Assembly: GCA_947311845.1 (NCBI GenBank)
Contig: CAMZMU010000071.1
Span: forward strand, 22,667,236 to 22,731,235
DNA: 64,000 nt
Origin: Poa pratensis
Taxonomy: Eukaryota > Streptophyta > Magnoliopsida > Poales > Poaceae
Reading direction: 5' to 3'
Shown here piece after piece: positions 11,031 through 23,177 of this stretch (position 1 is its first letter; the number at the start of each line of letters is the position of its first letter). The position numbers were made by a program, and so were the translations under genes. The notes beneath the pieces are model-generated. The model did not search any database and was not told the origin of the DNA. It was given only the letters and a program-made list of their open reading frames with translations.

Positions 11031-14000
11031 ATGGTGGCGCCCAAGAACAAGTGGGAGAGGTCGTCGGTGACGGCGCAGGCGCTGGAGCAAGCCGCCAACG
11101 AGGGCTTGTTGCCGCCGGCGTCGGAGCGTCGGTGGCGCATCGCCTCCGCGGATCCTCGCCCGCGGCCATCGCCGGGCGAGTTCGTCGCCTTCCTCGCGTT
11201 CCTCGAGCGCGGGCTGGGCTTCCCCACGTCGGAGTTCTTCCGGCGATTCTGGACTTCTACGGGCTTCAGGTGCATGACCTGACGCCCAACTCGATCCTCC
11301 ATCTCGCCTGCTTCGTCACCCTGTGCGAGGGCTACTTCGGGTGCGCCCCGTTCTTCCCGCTGTGGCTGTGGATCTTCCACGGCAAGCTGGGGAAGGGCGG
11401 CGACATGGCGCCCTGCGGCGGCCTCAACTTCCAGGTCCGCGGCGACGTCGACTACCTGGATCTCGGCCTCCCCTCCAAAGTGTATTGGAGGAAGTCGGGC
11501 TTCTACATGCGGGAGCCGGCGCCTGACGGCGAGATCGGGATCCCCTGCTTCTCGCCATCGCCGAGCCGGCCTCGCAATCTTCAGGAGCTGCCGCGCGACG
11601 CCGACTTGCCCATGGTGCGCCGGCTGATGGCGCGGCTTCAGGAGCTGAAGAACGGAGGGCTGACGGGTCTGAACCTCATCGCCACTTGGGTGAAGAGGAA
11701 GATCGCGCCTCTGCAGCACCGGCCCTCGCTGATCTGCGAGTACAAGGGGACGAAGGACCCGCAGCGCCATGACCCGACATTGTTCGAGTCGGTAGAGCAA
11801 TTCACGCTGCGGATGAAGCGTGTCACGGTCCACCCGGCTCCCGAGTGGATCGTGGGCGGCCTGGAGGCCTACTCCGCCAAGCATCCGGCTCCTGAGGTGA
11901 GTCCCTTTGCTTGACGATTCGAAACACTTTCCTTTTCTTGGTCTTTTTATACCGATCCTTCCTGCTTTGTCGAATTCAGGAGTTTCGATCGCTTGTTGGG
12001 TTGCCTCCGATCCGCGGAGACGCTCCCACGGTGCTTGCCGGCCCCAACGACGTCGTCGAGCGCGACTCTGACGACGAAGCCGACAGCGCCACCATGGGCA
12101 ACGAAGCCGCCTTCTCCTCCCGCCAACCGATCCCCATCCTGTCTGAGGATGAGGAGGAAGGAGAAGAAGGAAGAGAAGAACGCGCCGGGTCCAAGAACCC
12201 GGCGCCTGCTGAAGATGATGATGAAGATGATCAGCCGCTCCGCATCCGGCGGAGGCGTAGGCCTGCGGCTGAGGACGCCGGGCCCAACTCCAACGCTCCA
12301 AGTCGGCGAACCCGACGCCGCCGCCACCGGAGCGATCGGCTGGGGCTGCCGTGCAGCGCACCGTCGTTGCCGAGCGGAGGCAGAAGGCCTTGCGGGACAT
12401 CCCTGCGAGGGCTCGCGCCGACTCGCCGCCTGCGCCTCGCTTCCGAGGAGTTCGGACCTCAACTCTTCCACCTGCGGGTGACAGGTCTGCTGCTGATCCT
12501 CATCCAAAGTTCCACTGGAAACGCTATCTTGAGTTTGACCCGTGCGAGTGTCGCAGGGCTGAGGACGCGTCCCTCAGTGACATGGAGGACGCGCTGGAGA
12601 GCGACTCCCAGCGGGCGGAGCCTGCCGCGCACGTCGCGGAGCCGACCACGAGAGCGCCGAGTCCTCCGCCTTCCACCGGCGGAGGCGACGAAGTTATTGT
12701 GCCCCCTCGACCCGAGGGGGCCACTATTGATGACACCGTGCCGGCTGGCACAGTGGATGCCACGCCTCAGCCGGAGACGGCGCTGGTGGTGACGACGACC
12801 CGCGCCACCGCGACGGCTTCCTCGTCGGGTGGGCTGACTGCCCAGCCCCCGAGCTCCGTCCCGGGTGCATCTGCGCCCCGGCCTGACTTCCGAGCCGCCA
12901 TCCAGACAGCGATGGATGCGCACCAGGTACGTAGAATCCTTCTTGCACCTGTTGCGTCCGTAGCGTATATGTAGCCCCCAAGGCCCGAGTCGCGTTCGTA
13001 GAAAGCGGCTTGGGTCTTCATAGTTTTCTGGATGCAAAGTTTGGCGAATAGTGTAGTCCTTGGTTTGCCAATGTCGATGTAGAGGCAGGCCGGTGGCGGG
13101 TGTGTATGCCACTCGGAACGTAGCCCCCGGGTTCCTGACCCGGCGTATTATTTTTTTTGTTGGGGCTAGCCCCCGGGTTAGCAAATGTTGGTGTAGAGGT
13201 AACCCGTGGCGTAGCCCCCATGCCTCTTCTTGATTGTTTATTGTCTTGTGAACTGCAGGAGCTGTCCTGGCTCCTCGAAGCCGAACAGCAGGAGACCCGC
13301 CGCCTGCAGGAGGAGCTGAAGAAGGCGCGCGACGGCTTCATCTCCGTCGCTGAGCACCAGCAACTGCTGGCCGCGCAGGAGAGCCGGCACACGCAGGCGT
13401 TTGCCGCGGTGCAGGAATCCTGCGAGCGGCTCAGCAAGCAGAAGGAGGAGGCGGACGCCGCCCTCACCCAGGCGACCAAGGGGTACGGCGAGGACCTCGA
13501 GAAGCTCGAGCGCAAATCCGGCGAGGCTGAGCGCGAGATGAAGGAGCTGACCGAGCGGCTTGCCACCCTCGCCGTTGGCATCTGGGGTAAAGATTTCATG
13601 CGACCCTTTGCAGTTTGTGCCTACTTGACTTGTGGCCTTGTTGTTGATTTTTGTTTTGTTGAGCAGGCGAGGAGACGGCTGGCCTGACGGCTTCGGAGCA
13701 TGTCCACCGGCTCGGAGTCTTCGCCCGTGACGTTCACGGCCGGGCCAGCAAGGTCGTCCAGATGCTGTCGCCCAAGGAAGGCGTCCCCGCACCCGTCTGC
13801 AAGGTGTTGCGGGTTCTGGAGCTGATGCCCCAGGTGATCACCTGGGTGCGGGAGTCGTCGGCCCGAGCCGGCGCGTGCATTGCCCTCGGGCTTGTGCGAG
13901 GCCGGTATAGGCAGACGAACGTGGACAAGATCACGGCCAGCATCCCCACCGATAGCAGCGGCCGGGAGATCGATCTGCAGCCGGTGCTCCAGTACTGCGC

Positions 14001-14202
14001 CCCTTACGCCTGCCGGGCTGCCAAGATGGTCGACCACGACGACTTCGTCTTCGACGTGGTGCCTGAGGGCAACGACCTTGGCGAGGTGGCGGACAGGGAG
14101 CCGGCGTCGGAGTACCTTTTCGAAAGGGCTTCAGCTCTGCCACCGCCGGCTGCGACGAACGAGGCGTCGACGTCTTCTGCTCGGGCGGCTCCTCCGTCTT
14201 GA
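11031..14202 (+). pseudogene. Spliced gene on the opposite strand of the gypsy element (Transposase_28-like, coiled coil)
   Basis: Four exons are read: 11031-11896, 11980-12926, 13259-13586 and 13677-14202, with GT-AG borders (GAG|GTGAGT, TTCAG|GAG, CAG|GTACG, TGCAG|GAG, GGG|GTAAAG, GCAG|GCG). Exon 1 begins MVAPKNKWERSSVTAQALEQ and holds the conserved block HDLTPNSILHLACFVTLCEG, as in the Pfam family called putative gypsy type transposon. Exon 2 is acidic then arginine-rich. Exon 3 is a coiled coil (LLEAEQQETRRLQEELKKAR). Exon 4 holds ELMPQVITWVRESSARAGAC and ends SARAAPPS. Frame breaks near 11242-11250 and about 12290-12350 make this copy defective or mis-sequenced. Such genes occur antisense to gag-pol in several grass gypsy families. 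The function is unknown. Confidence 0.7.
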
Positions 14203-14778
14203 AGTTTGCTCCCCTGCTTTCAAAAGAGGGGTTATTTTGAAGTAGTTAGGGTTTGTCGCCTGCGGGCGAAAAAATATTATGTAATGAAACAAGTATGATA
14301 TGTGCCGGGTCGCGTTTCAGCGTGCGCCTCTGCGGCTTATTAATGTTTGTTTTGGCACTCCCATGCTTGTTTTTTGTGCGCTTTCGTCACTTTGTTTGTT
14401 TTTCGCTTGTTTTGTAAGCTAGTCGATCGTGCGACCTCGCCAAGTGTGCTTCGCGTGATTTTTTCGTGACGCGCGCGGTACCCATGGTGACAAAGTCCGA
14501 GTGCGGCTTCATTGTCAAGTTAGGTTTGAACCGGCTGCACTACTTCTTCACTTTGTGCGGGTAGCTGACGACTTGGGAGAAAACAACAATTTTTGTGATT
14601 TTGCTTCGTGAGCAGGGGGTCCAGTGGTGAGCCGCGCATCATGGCATCCGGCTCTCTTTGACAACCCATCAATCATATAACGTGTGAGTAGGAAGAATAA
14701 AGACTCGAAAGCATAATTGAATCGAAACGATAGCCCCCGAGCGTGCCGGGTGTGTATCGACTTTATTTCCTTGATTGA

Positions 14779-16263
14779 TTACACAGTATTACAATGGATA
14801 CTATGTATAATAGGGGCGAAGCAGGCTGATGTTCCATGGACGCTTGGTCTCCTCTTCCGACTTGGAGCTTTTGTTCGGCTCACGCAAGTCGACGAGGTGG
14901 TAGGAGCCGTTGCCCATCGCTTTGCTAACGACGAACGGTCCTTCCCATGGTGCCGAGAGCTTGTGCATCCCTTTCGACTTTTGGATGAGCCGAAGAACCA
15001 AGTCGCCTTCCTGGAAAGAGCGACTTCTAACCCGGCGGCTGTGGTAGCGGCGCAGGCTTTGCTGATATATCGCCGTCCTGGAGAGTGCGAGTTCGCGAGC
15101 TTCTTCCAGGAGGTCGACGCCGACAGGCGGGCTTCTTCATTTTCTTCCTCGTTGTAGAGGGCGACCCGAGGCGAGTCGTGCTCGAGGTCGGTCGGCATGA
15201 CGGCTTCCGCCCCGTACACCATGAAGAATGGCGTGTAGCCGGTGGAACGGTTTGGAGTCGTTCTGATGCCCCAGAGTACGGCTGGTAGCTCGTCCAGCCA
15301 GCAACCCGGTGTTCGCTCCAGTGGAACTTGAAGTCGCGGCTTGATCCCGGCTAGCACTGTCTGGTTCATTCTTTCCGCCTGCCCGTTTGATTGCGGGTGG
15401 GCGACGGACGCCAAGTCGAGACGGATGCCTTTTTGTTTGCAGAAGGCCTTCATCTCTCCTTCGGCAAAATTTGTACCGTTGTCAGTGATGATGCTGTGCG
15501 GGTAGCCGAATCGGAAGATGAGCTTCTGGAGGAACTTGGTTGCGGTCTTGCCGTCGAGTTTCTTGATAGGTTCAACTTCGACCCATTTGGTGAACTTGTC
15601 GACTGCGACGAGCAAATGTGTCATGCCACCGCGAGCTGTCTTGAACTTGCCCACCATGTCTATTCCCCAGACTGCGAATGGCCATGTCAGAGGGATGGTC
15701 TTCAGAGCCGCGGCGGGTAGGTGATCCTGCCGGGCGTACTTCTGGCACCCGATGCACCGACGGACGATGTCGACTGCATCCTGATGAGCAGAGAGCCAGA
15801 AAAAACCGTGCCTGAACGCCTTGGCGACCAGGTTGCGAGCGCCGACGTGGTGGCCGCAATCTCCCGAGTGGATCTCATGAAGGATGCGCCTTCCCTCTTC
15901 CGGCTCGACGCAGCGGAGGAAAACTCCCGATGTGCTGCGTTTGTAGAGCTCGCTGTTGATGATGGCGTAAGCTGAGGCCCGGCGCACGACTCGCCGTGCT
16001 AGGACCTCGTCGGCTGGCAGCTTTTTGGTGGTGAGGAACTCGATGTAGGGTTCCCTCCAGTCGTTTGTTTCTTGGGTTACCGCCACCAGAATTGCATCTG
16101 ATGATGGCGGGTTGGCGATGTCGACTTCGGCCGGTGGGCGTACCGACGGGTTGTGCAGGTGGTCGAGGAAGACGCCGGGTGGGACTCGGTCCCGCTTAGA
16201 CCCGAAGCGAGAGAGTGCGTCAGCCGCCTCGTTCTTCCTTCGGTCGACGTGCTCCAATTCCAT
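14779..16263 (-). pseudogene. Gypsy integrase region with RNase H remnant
   Basis: The reading frame begins in the tail of RNase H (MELEHVDRRKNEAADALSRF). It continues with a zinc-binding HHCC region (HSGDCGHHVGARN ... CIGCQKYA) and the catalytic core: D in VWGIDMVGKF, D in IITDNGTNF, E in NGQAERMNQT. The C-terminal domain changes frame near 15110-15130: the true tail is read in another frame from about 15100 to 14801 (FQEGDLVLRLIQKSKGMHKL ... SLLRPYY). Upstream, most of RNase H is missing, and the junction with the reverse transcriptase lies at about 16300-16320. The piece is non-functional on its own. Confidence 0.85.
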
Positions 16264-19200
16264 GCCGGTGAAGTGACCGCCGACTTGATCGACGAGCCGG
16301 CTGCTGGACCAGTTGCTCGTGGCCTTCCTCCTTGCGCTCGACGACGACCACCGCGCTGACGACTCGGTTGGTCGCAGCGATGTAGAGGAGCATCGGCTCC
16401 TTTTCTAGGGGAGATGCGAGGATTGGCGCCTCGGCCAACGTCTTCTTGAGTGCCATCAAGGCGGCGTCTGCCTCGTCGTTCCAGGTGAACGTGTTCGACT
16501 TCTTGAGGAGCCGGTACAAGGGCATGGCCTTCTCGCCGAGTCGCGAGATGAAACGGCTGAGGGCAGCGACACAGCCTGTGAGCCGCTGCACGTCCCGGAG
16601 ATTTTCCGGCTTCTTCAGAACTTCGATCGCCCTGATCTTCTCTGGGTTGGCCTCAATGCCTCGCTCGGAGACGATGAAGCCCAGGAGCTTGCCCGCGAGT
16701 ACGCCAAAGACGCATTTCTCCGGGTTGAGCTTTATCCTGTACTTGCGGAGGTTGGTGAATGTCTCCGTGAGGTCGGCAATCAGGTCTGTCTTCAGCTTGG
16801 ACTTGACGACGATGTCGTCCACATATGCGTGGACGTTGCGACCGATCTGCTCGGGCAAACAGTTCTGTATGCAACGCTGGTAAGTCGCTCCGGCATTTTT
16901 CAAACCGAAGGGCATGGAGGCGTAACAAAATGCGCCATAGGGCGTGATGAAAGACGTCTTCTCCTGATCTTCGGGCGCCATCTTGATCTGGTGGTACCCG
17001 GAGTAGGCGTCGAGGAAGCATAGCGCCTCGCACCCTGCCGTCGAGTCGATCAGCTGATCGATGCGTGGCAATGCGAATGGATCCTTGGGACAGGCTTTGT
17101 TCAAGCCGGTGTAGTCGATGCACATCCGCCATGTTCCGTTCTTCTTCAGAACGAGCACCGGGTTGGCAAGCCATTCCGGGTGTATGACTTCGGCGATGAA
17201 CCCGGCAGCTAGGAGCCGGGCCATTTCTTCGCCAATAGCCTTCTGTCTCTCACCAGTGAAGCGACGCAGGAACTGATTCACTGGCTTCAGCTTGGGGTCA
17301 ACGTTGAGCTTGTGCTCTGCGAGCTCCCTCGGGATGCCTGGCATGTCAGATGGTTTCCATGCGAAGATGTCCCGATTCTCACGGAGGAAGTCGCAGAGCG
17401 CGCTTTCCTATGCGACGTCCATGTGCGAGCCGATGACCGACGTCTTGGAGGAGTCGCCCTCGACCAGCAGGATGCGCTTGGTCTCCTGTGCCGACTGGAA
17501 CTTGTCGCGTGAGTCCAGAGTCGGCTTCTTGACGATGGTCATGTCGTTGGGGTCGACTTGCAGCTTGAGTTGCTCCAGCTGTTCCGTGGCGATGACGGAC
17601 TCGGCAAAGACGGCGTTGCCCTTTTCACACTCGATGGCGCGGTCGACGTCGTCATGTACCGTGATGATGCCGTTCAGACCCGACAGTTTCATCTTCAGGT
17701 AGGCGTAGCAGGGCCTTGCCATGAATTTGGCAAAGGCGGGTCGCCCGAGGATCGCATGGTAGGAACTACGGAAGTTCACCACCTCGAACCAGATCTTCTC
17801 GAGCCGGAAGTTCTTGGCGGTGCCGAAGACGACGTCGAGTGCGCTTTTGCCTAGCGGGTAGGCCTTCTTTCCCGGGACGATGCCGTGGAAGGTGGTGATG
17901 GTGGGGACTAGCTGTTCGTCGCGCAATTTCATGCGTTGGAACGTCTCGTAGTAGAGGATGTTGATGCTCGAACCCGCGTCCATCAATGTCTTGGTCAAGA
18001 TGTAGCCCTTGACCTGGGGCGCGACCACCAGACCGAATTTGCCTGGGTAATCGACGCGGGGCGGGTGGTCTTGACGGCTCCATGTGATCGGCTGCTCTGA
18101 CCAGTCGAGCCACTGGGGCACGTCTGGCAGAGTCGCGTGGACGGCGCGCCGTATGACCTTCTCCTCCCGCCTGGAATCGAGGCCGACGAAGGTGCACCCC
18201 TTGCTCCAATAGGGGTTGTCCTTGGCCCGGATCCTCTTGAAGAGAGAGGCGGCTGCAGTCATGCAATCGACTGGGGTGCCGAAAACCACGAGGTCGGCGT
18301 CGTCATCGTTCCGCGGCTGGGGTTGAGGACGAGCCGGGTTCGGAGGAGGCCGCGGCGCCGGAGGCGGCATCGTCGGGCGAGGTTGAGGCGGAACTTGACT
18401 CGAGCCGCCGGGCGGGGCCCTGCGGCACTCGTCGCGCGGCCTTTCTAGCTCTGTCTCGCACGCGAAGGCGTTGTCGAGCGCGCGAGTTGGTGCATCAGGA
18501 TTAAGCCGCGACTTACGATTTTTGTGATGCCGAGTGACCGCGGAGAGAACGGTCGACTGAGCATCGACCTCCAGCTCCTTCTGGCGGATCTCCTCCTGCT
18601 GGAGGGCCATCTTCCGGCGCAGCTGCTCGAGCTGTGTCGCCTGGTCGACGATGTTCGCCGGTGTAATCGGGGTGCTGAGCGGGTCAGCCGCCCGACCTGC
18701 TTGTCCTCGCAGGGCGGCGAGAGATTCATCGCGTTGCTGCTTTTCGCGAGCCTCCTGCTCGCGCCGTGCCTGGTCGCGCTGCTTCTGCGCATTGGCCTCT
18801 GTTGTGGCGGCGTTTGTTGCCGCACGTTTGGCGGTAGCAGAGTTTGCCGCCTCGCTCATCATATAGATGTGGGCGGGTGTTGCCGTGCCGTCCGAGGTTA
18901 GATCGGTCGAGCCCTCCGACTCGTAGTCGAGAACGGGCAAGATCGACCCGGTGTCGTCGTCGTTCGAGATCTGAACGGTCTCGGCGTATGGGGCGGGTGC
19001 AAAGTGGTTTGCAGCCGCGGTGTCGATAGCGGTTTCATCAAGCGGGTCGACGGGGGAGGAAGTACCATCGTAGTTGTTGGCGACTTCTTCGTCATCCGAG
19101 CCGCAGAAGCCGACGTACGTAGTGACGGCGGTCCCGAACGGGATAGCCATCGCGCGAGTGATCGGGGCGTAGTTGGGCCTGCCCCAAGTGTGTGGATCGG

Positions 19201-19384
19201 CGACGTAGCCGATCCCTCCGTGCTCGAAGTAGCTGCCGATGACGATGTCACCGCGACCCGACATGGCTTGAGGGCTGAAGTAGACGCCAGTGCCGGGTTC
19301 AGGACTCGCCATGAAGTAAATTCCAGCGATCGCTGGCCCCACGGTGGGCGCCAACTGTCGTGGGGTAATCACGGCAGATGCCAT
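16220..19384 (-). pseudogene. Gypsy gag-protease-reverse transcriptase
   Basis: One frame runs from ATG 19384, just inside the LTR border, broken only by TAG at 17408-17410 before the reverse transcriptase resumes (MPGIPRELAEHKLNVDPKLK). The N-terminal gag is followed by a basic, glutamine-rich helix and a proline-rich linker. The capsid-like retrotrans_gag core and zinc knuckle are not found, so gag appears internally deleted near VDCMTAAASLFKRI. The protease shows MDAGSSINILY. The reverse transcriptase has MCIDYTGLNKACPKDPFALP, FLDAYSGYHQI, MPFGLKNAGATYQR and the catalytic YVDD. The frame then runs into a deletion that removes RNase H. The element is non-autonomous. Confidence 0.85.
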
Positions 19385-19889
19385 ACGGGGTGGCTTAACT
19401 CGGGTGTGAGCCAGACGACTTAGGATTCACAGAGAGGTTGCACACGCAGAGTTTACCCAGGTTCGGCCCCTCTGTATGAGGTAAAGACCTACTCCTGCTT
19501 GTATGTATTTAGATCTGGATGGGGTGTACAATGGTGTGCGCACCAGAGCTTGCGGGTGCTCCGAAGGCTATGGAATGAGATGAGTCCCCCCCTAGGGTTG
19601 CTCCTTGCCGGCTTTATATAGGGAGCCGGCTAGGGTTTACAGGGAATGACGGGTTCCGCTGGCGGCGCTAGCTATCCTGCCTACAAGTGCGGCTTCGTGG
19701 AGCGCACTCTTTGGAATACACAATCGCAGACTGATTCGGAGATATCTGCTGTCGCCTCCCCGAGCCGTCATACCGGGATCCTCGGGAACCCGGTATCCTG
19801 GAAGATGTACACTGGGTGGGCTTTGGGCCACCCGGCCTTGGAGGCCGACTCGGGGTCCTGGGCCTACCCGGTTGGGCATCCCCCCATCA
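19356..19889 (-). repeat. 5' LTR of the gypsy element
   Basis: The LTR is 534 bp with TG...CA ends (plus start TGTCGTGGGG, plus end CCCCCCATCA). On the minus strand a TATATAAAG box lies at 19611-19620 and would drive the element. Confidence 0.9.
19611..19620 (-). promoter_or_regulatory. TATA box in gypsy 5' LTR
   Basis: Minus-strand TATATAAAGC inside the LTR, about 225 bp upstream of the LTR end facing gag. The assignment is by motif and position only. Confidence 0.55.
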
Positions 19890-19894
19890 TCAGG

Positions 19895-20705
19895 AACGGT
19901 TTTCGTTGCGCCACTCGGAATTTCGAGTTCAGGATCAACTATCTCGTCGAGGTATATTTTCCTCCCACTTACTCCTTTAGCGAGAAACTCCTTCTCGAGA
20001 AAGGTGCCGCTTCTAGCGACAAACATTTTGCCCTCGGCTTGGTGGTAGAAGGTGTATCCTATGATTTCCCGCGGATACCCTACAAAGACGACCTTCTCTG
20101 ATTTCGGTTCGAGTTTGTCAGACTGCAATTTCTTGACATAAGCCTCACAACCCCAAACTTTCAGGAACGACAGGTTAGGTTTCGTACCATGCCATACCTC
20201 ATACGGTATCATTTCCACCGATTTGGATGGAGCCCTATTTAAAATGAATGCGGTTGTTTCTAACGCATATCCCCAAAATGATACGGGCAAGTCGGTGAGA
20301 GACATCATAGACCGCATGCTATCTAATAAAGTACGATTACGTCGCTCGGACACACCGTTGCGTTGCGGTGTTCCGGCAGGAGTAAGCTGTGGCACAATTC
20401 TACAGGCCTTCAGATGTGTGCCAAACTCAAAAATCAAATATTCGCCACCGTGATCGGATCGAAGGTGCTTTATTTTCTTGTTAAGTTGATTTTCAACCTC
20501 ACTTTGAAATTCTTTGAACTTCTCAAAAGTTTCTGACTTGTGTTTCATCAATTAGATATACCCGTATCTACTCAAGTCATCAGTGAAGGTTACAAAATAA
20601 CGATAACCATTGTGTCGATACGCTCATTGGGCCGCACACAACTGTATGTATAACTCCCAATAATTCCGACACCCGTTCAACAAAACCATTGAACGGTGAC
20701 CTAGT
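19895..20705 (-). pseudogene. Copia integrase, truncated
   Basis: The integrase catalytic core is visible (FTDDLSRYGYI, then a TAA at 20552-20554, then LRSDHGGEYL and GTPQRNGVSERRNRTLLDSM), followed by SFWGYALETTAFILNRAPSK and WGCEAYVKKL. The stop replaces a residue in GYI*LMKHKSE, a one-codon lesion. The frame ends in the gypsy LTR. Confidence 0.85.
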
Positions 20706-21400
20706 CATTTGCCCATGAGGCACGGTTCGCAAGTGTCAAGAGATCCAAAATCCAATGACTCCAAAAGTCCAGCTGAGTGGAGTTTCTTCATGCGCTTTAC
20801 ACCAATGTGACCAAGTCGGCAATGCCACATATACATGGCGGTATCATTACTAAGTCTAATCCTTTTGGCATCTATGCTATGGAGGTGTGTACTACGATCG
20901 AGATTCAACAAGAATAAACCATTATTCACAGGAGCATCAACATAAAAGATATCATTCATCAAAATAGCACAACCACTTGATACTGAATTGAACGAATAAC
21001 CGTCTTGCAACAAGCAAGAACCACTTATAATGTTTACACTCAGAGATGGCACCAAATAACACTTATTTAAAACCAAAACTAATTCCGATGGTAGATGCAG
21101 AGGGAGCGTACCGACGGCCACTACGTCAACTCTTGATCCATTGCCGACGTGCATCGTCACCTCGTCCTTTGCCAGGCGCCGACTATTCCGCAACTCCACC
21201 TGTGAGTTACAAATATGAGCAACAGAGCCGGTATCAAATACCCAGGTATTACTACGGGCGCATGTAAGGTACACATCAATAACATGTATATCACATATAC
21301 CTTTATCTCTTACGACAATCTTGCCGGCCTTCTTGTCTTTCAGGTACTTGGGGCAGTTGCGCTTCCAGTGACCGTCTCCCTTGCAGTAGAAGCACTCCAC
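20705..21400 (-). pseudogene. Copia zinc knuckle, protease and pre-integrase domain
   Basis: It starts CFYCKGDGHWKRNCPKYLKD, a CCHC zinc knuckle. The protease active site is WVFDTGSVAHICNSQ. The GAG-pre-integrase HCCH motif follows (MYMWHCRLGHIGVKRMKKLH ... CEPCLMGK). The frame is continuous here and ends at a TAA/TGA-type stop near 20705 before the integrase. Confidence 0.85.
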
Positions 21401-21466
21401 GTCGGGCTTGGGACCAGATTTGGCAGTTTTAGGCTTAGCAACCTGTTTGCCATCCTTCTTGAACTT

Positions 21467-22142
21467 CTAGGTCTTTTTACCCTTCCCGCCAGACTTCTTG
21501 AAATCGACGGTCTTGTTGACCATCAACAGCGTGTGCTCCTTCTTGATCTCCACCTCAGCAGTCTTCAACATCATGAACACTTCAGAGAGGGTCTTAGCCA
21601 TGTCGTGGATGCTATAGTTCATGACGAATCCCTTAAAGCTAGGGGGCAGCGACTGCAGCACCCTATCAATTGCCAGTTCATCTGGAATCTTGCATTCCAG
21701 AGCATTCAGGCGTTGAACGTAGCCAGACATCTTGACCACGTGCTTAGAGACACTGCTGTGCTCTTCCATCTTGGCTGAGAAGAAGAGCTCAGAAGCTTCA
21801 TACCTCTCAGCCTTGGCCTGCGGCGCAAAGACAGCCTTGAGATCAGTTATTATCTCAAAGGCACTCATCTTCTCAAAGCGCTTTGTAGATCAGCTTCCAT
21901 GGCGTAGAGCATGCCACTCTGGACGAAGGAGGAGTCTTCCACCTTGGTCTGATAAGCTTCTTCTCATCTTCGGTGGCTGTTTCTGCAGGAGCATCACCTA
22001 TGGCGGCTTCGATCACGTAGCCGACCTTGTGGGGAGTGAGGAGGATCCTCAGGTTGCGGAACCAGGACATGAAGTTGGAGCCATTGGTCTTAAGTTTCTC
22101 TTTCTCAAGGAACATGCCTAGGTTAAAGGTGTGGCGAGACAT
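21467..22142 (-). pseudogene. Copia gag, frameshifted
   Basis: It starts MSRHTFNLGMFLEKEKLKTN, the N-terminus typical of BARE/Angela gag, and continues SAFEIITDLKAVFAPQAKAE and RVLQSLPPSFKGFVMNYSIH. Between about 21890 and 21960 the frame changes twice (near AAGAAGCTTATCAG and CTACAAAGCGC), so gag is broken. A stop also lies before the zinc-knuckle frame at about 21467. Confidence 0.85.
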
Positions 22143-23177
22143 CTACAATGGAATTTGCAAAACATAAGACGTTTGTTCATAATAAAATATGGGTTCAAGT
22201 TTTTTTAAAACTACTAGAACTCCCACTCAAGACGAGTATCCCTCACATCGTCTTAGTGATACACAACCCCCATCCATTACACTACCCCCATCGATCAGGC
22301 AGATAGCATAACTTCAAAGGTAGACATCGTATATCAATCACATCACCGCATGTGACTCGTGCTTAACCTTTCGGTACTTGTGTTCCGAGGCCATGTCTGT
22401 ACATGCTAGGCTCGCCATAACACCCTCTGACATATTCGCGTGTGCAACGTGGCTTACACCCACCGTATGCGAACAAAGAGACGAGTGTAACCGCAAGCGG
22501 CGTACCCCGTAACGTAGAACTTTATCGGTGGTGCACGACAGAGGGAGAACACTATTATCGGAATTTTGGGAGGGATCATCTTATATTACTACCGCCGTGT
22601 AACTAATATATAGACATATATACATACACAATATAAGATGCACACAATCTACATAACATCTAAAATGAAATGTAATGCGACATGATATGGTCTCCTCCGC
22701 GCCAATGGTCTCCTTCGCGCCAACAGTTTATAAACAATTTAATAAACCTACCTTGACCATATCATATTGCCCCTGCAAAATAAAGTTAGACGCTTTCTAC
22801 TTTATCTTTTGCATGTTTTACGTGGCTGCTAGGGCTTCCGCACAACAACCGTTTCTTACCTACGAAAACAAACACAACAGCGATAAGACAATTGTCTATA
22901 TTACACCCCTTTTGGGGCCCTCCATTAAAATGATATATCAACTATTGTAGGAGAAATAGACACCTGCCAGCCACATATACGGTACAAGCCGTATGTCAGG
23001 TGTGGAACCAGTCTCGCGTAAGAGTACGCGTAAAGTCGGTCCGGGCCGCTTCATCCGACAATACCGCGATATAAACAAGTACACGCGAGAGGGTAACAAA
23101 TGTAGAATCGATGCCCACATTCAACATGTGTTCTAACCGTACAGATATATCTACGCATAGATTGGCTCTGATACCAC

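Larger units (their letters stand above)
10043..19889 (-). mobile_element. Ty3/gypsy LTR retrotransposon, 3' LTR truncated, internally deleted
   Basis: The order on the minus strand is 5' LTR (19889-19356), primer site TGGCGCCCACCGTGGGG (19353-19336), gag-protease-reverse transcriptase, integrase, an opposite-strand spliced gene, a purine tract (TCGGGGGCT next to 10308) and a 3' LTR cut at 10043. The order protease, RT, integrase places it in Ty3/gypsy. It is inserted into the copia element on its right and interrupts that element's integrase/RT linker. A 5-bp target copy tcagg is seen at 19890-19894, and its partner is lost with the left end. The two LTRs differ by about seven transitions and one 8-bp gap over 267 bases, suggesting an age near one million years at the usual grass rate. 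Confidence 0.9.

Noticed and set aside
10913..12400. Long minus-strand reading frame of 495 codons and others overlapping it
   Set aside because: It mirrors the GC-rich exons of the plus-strand gene inside the gypsy element, has no domain, and its frame is explained by codon bias of the opposite strand.
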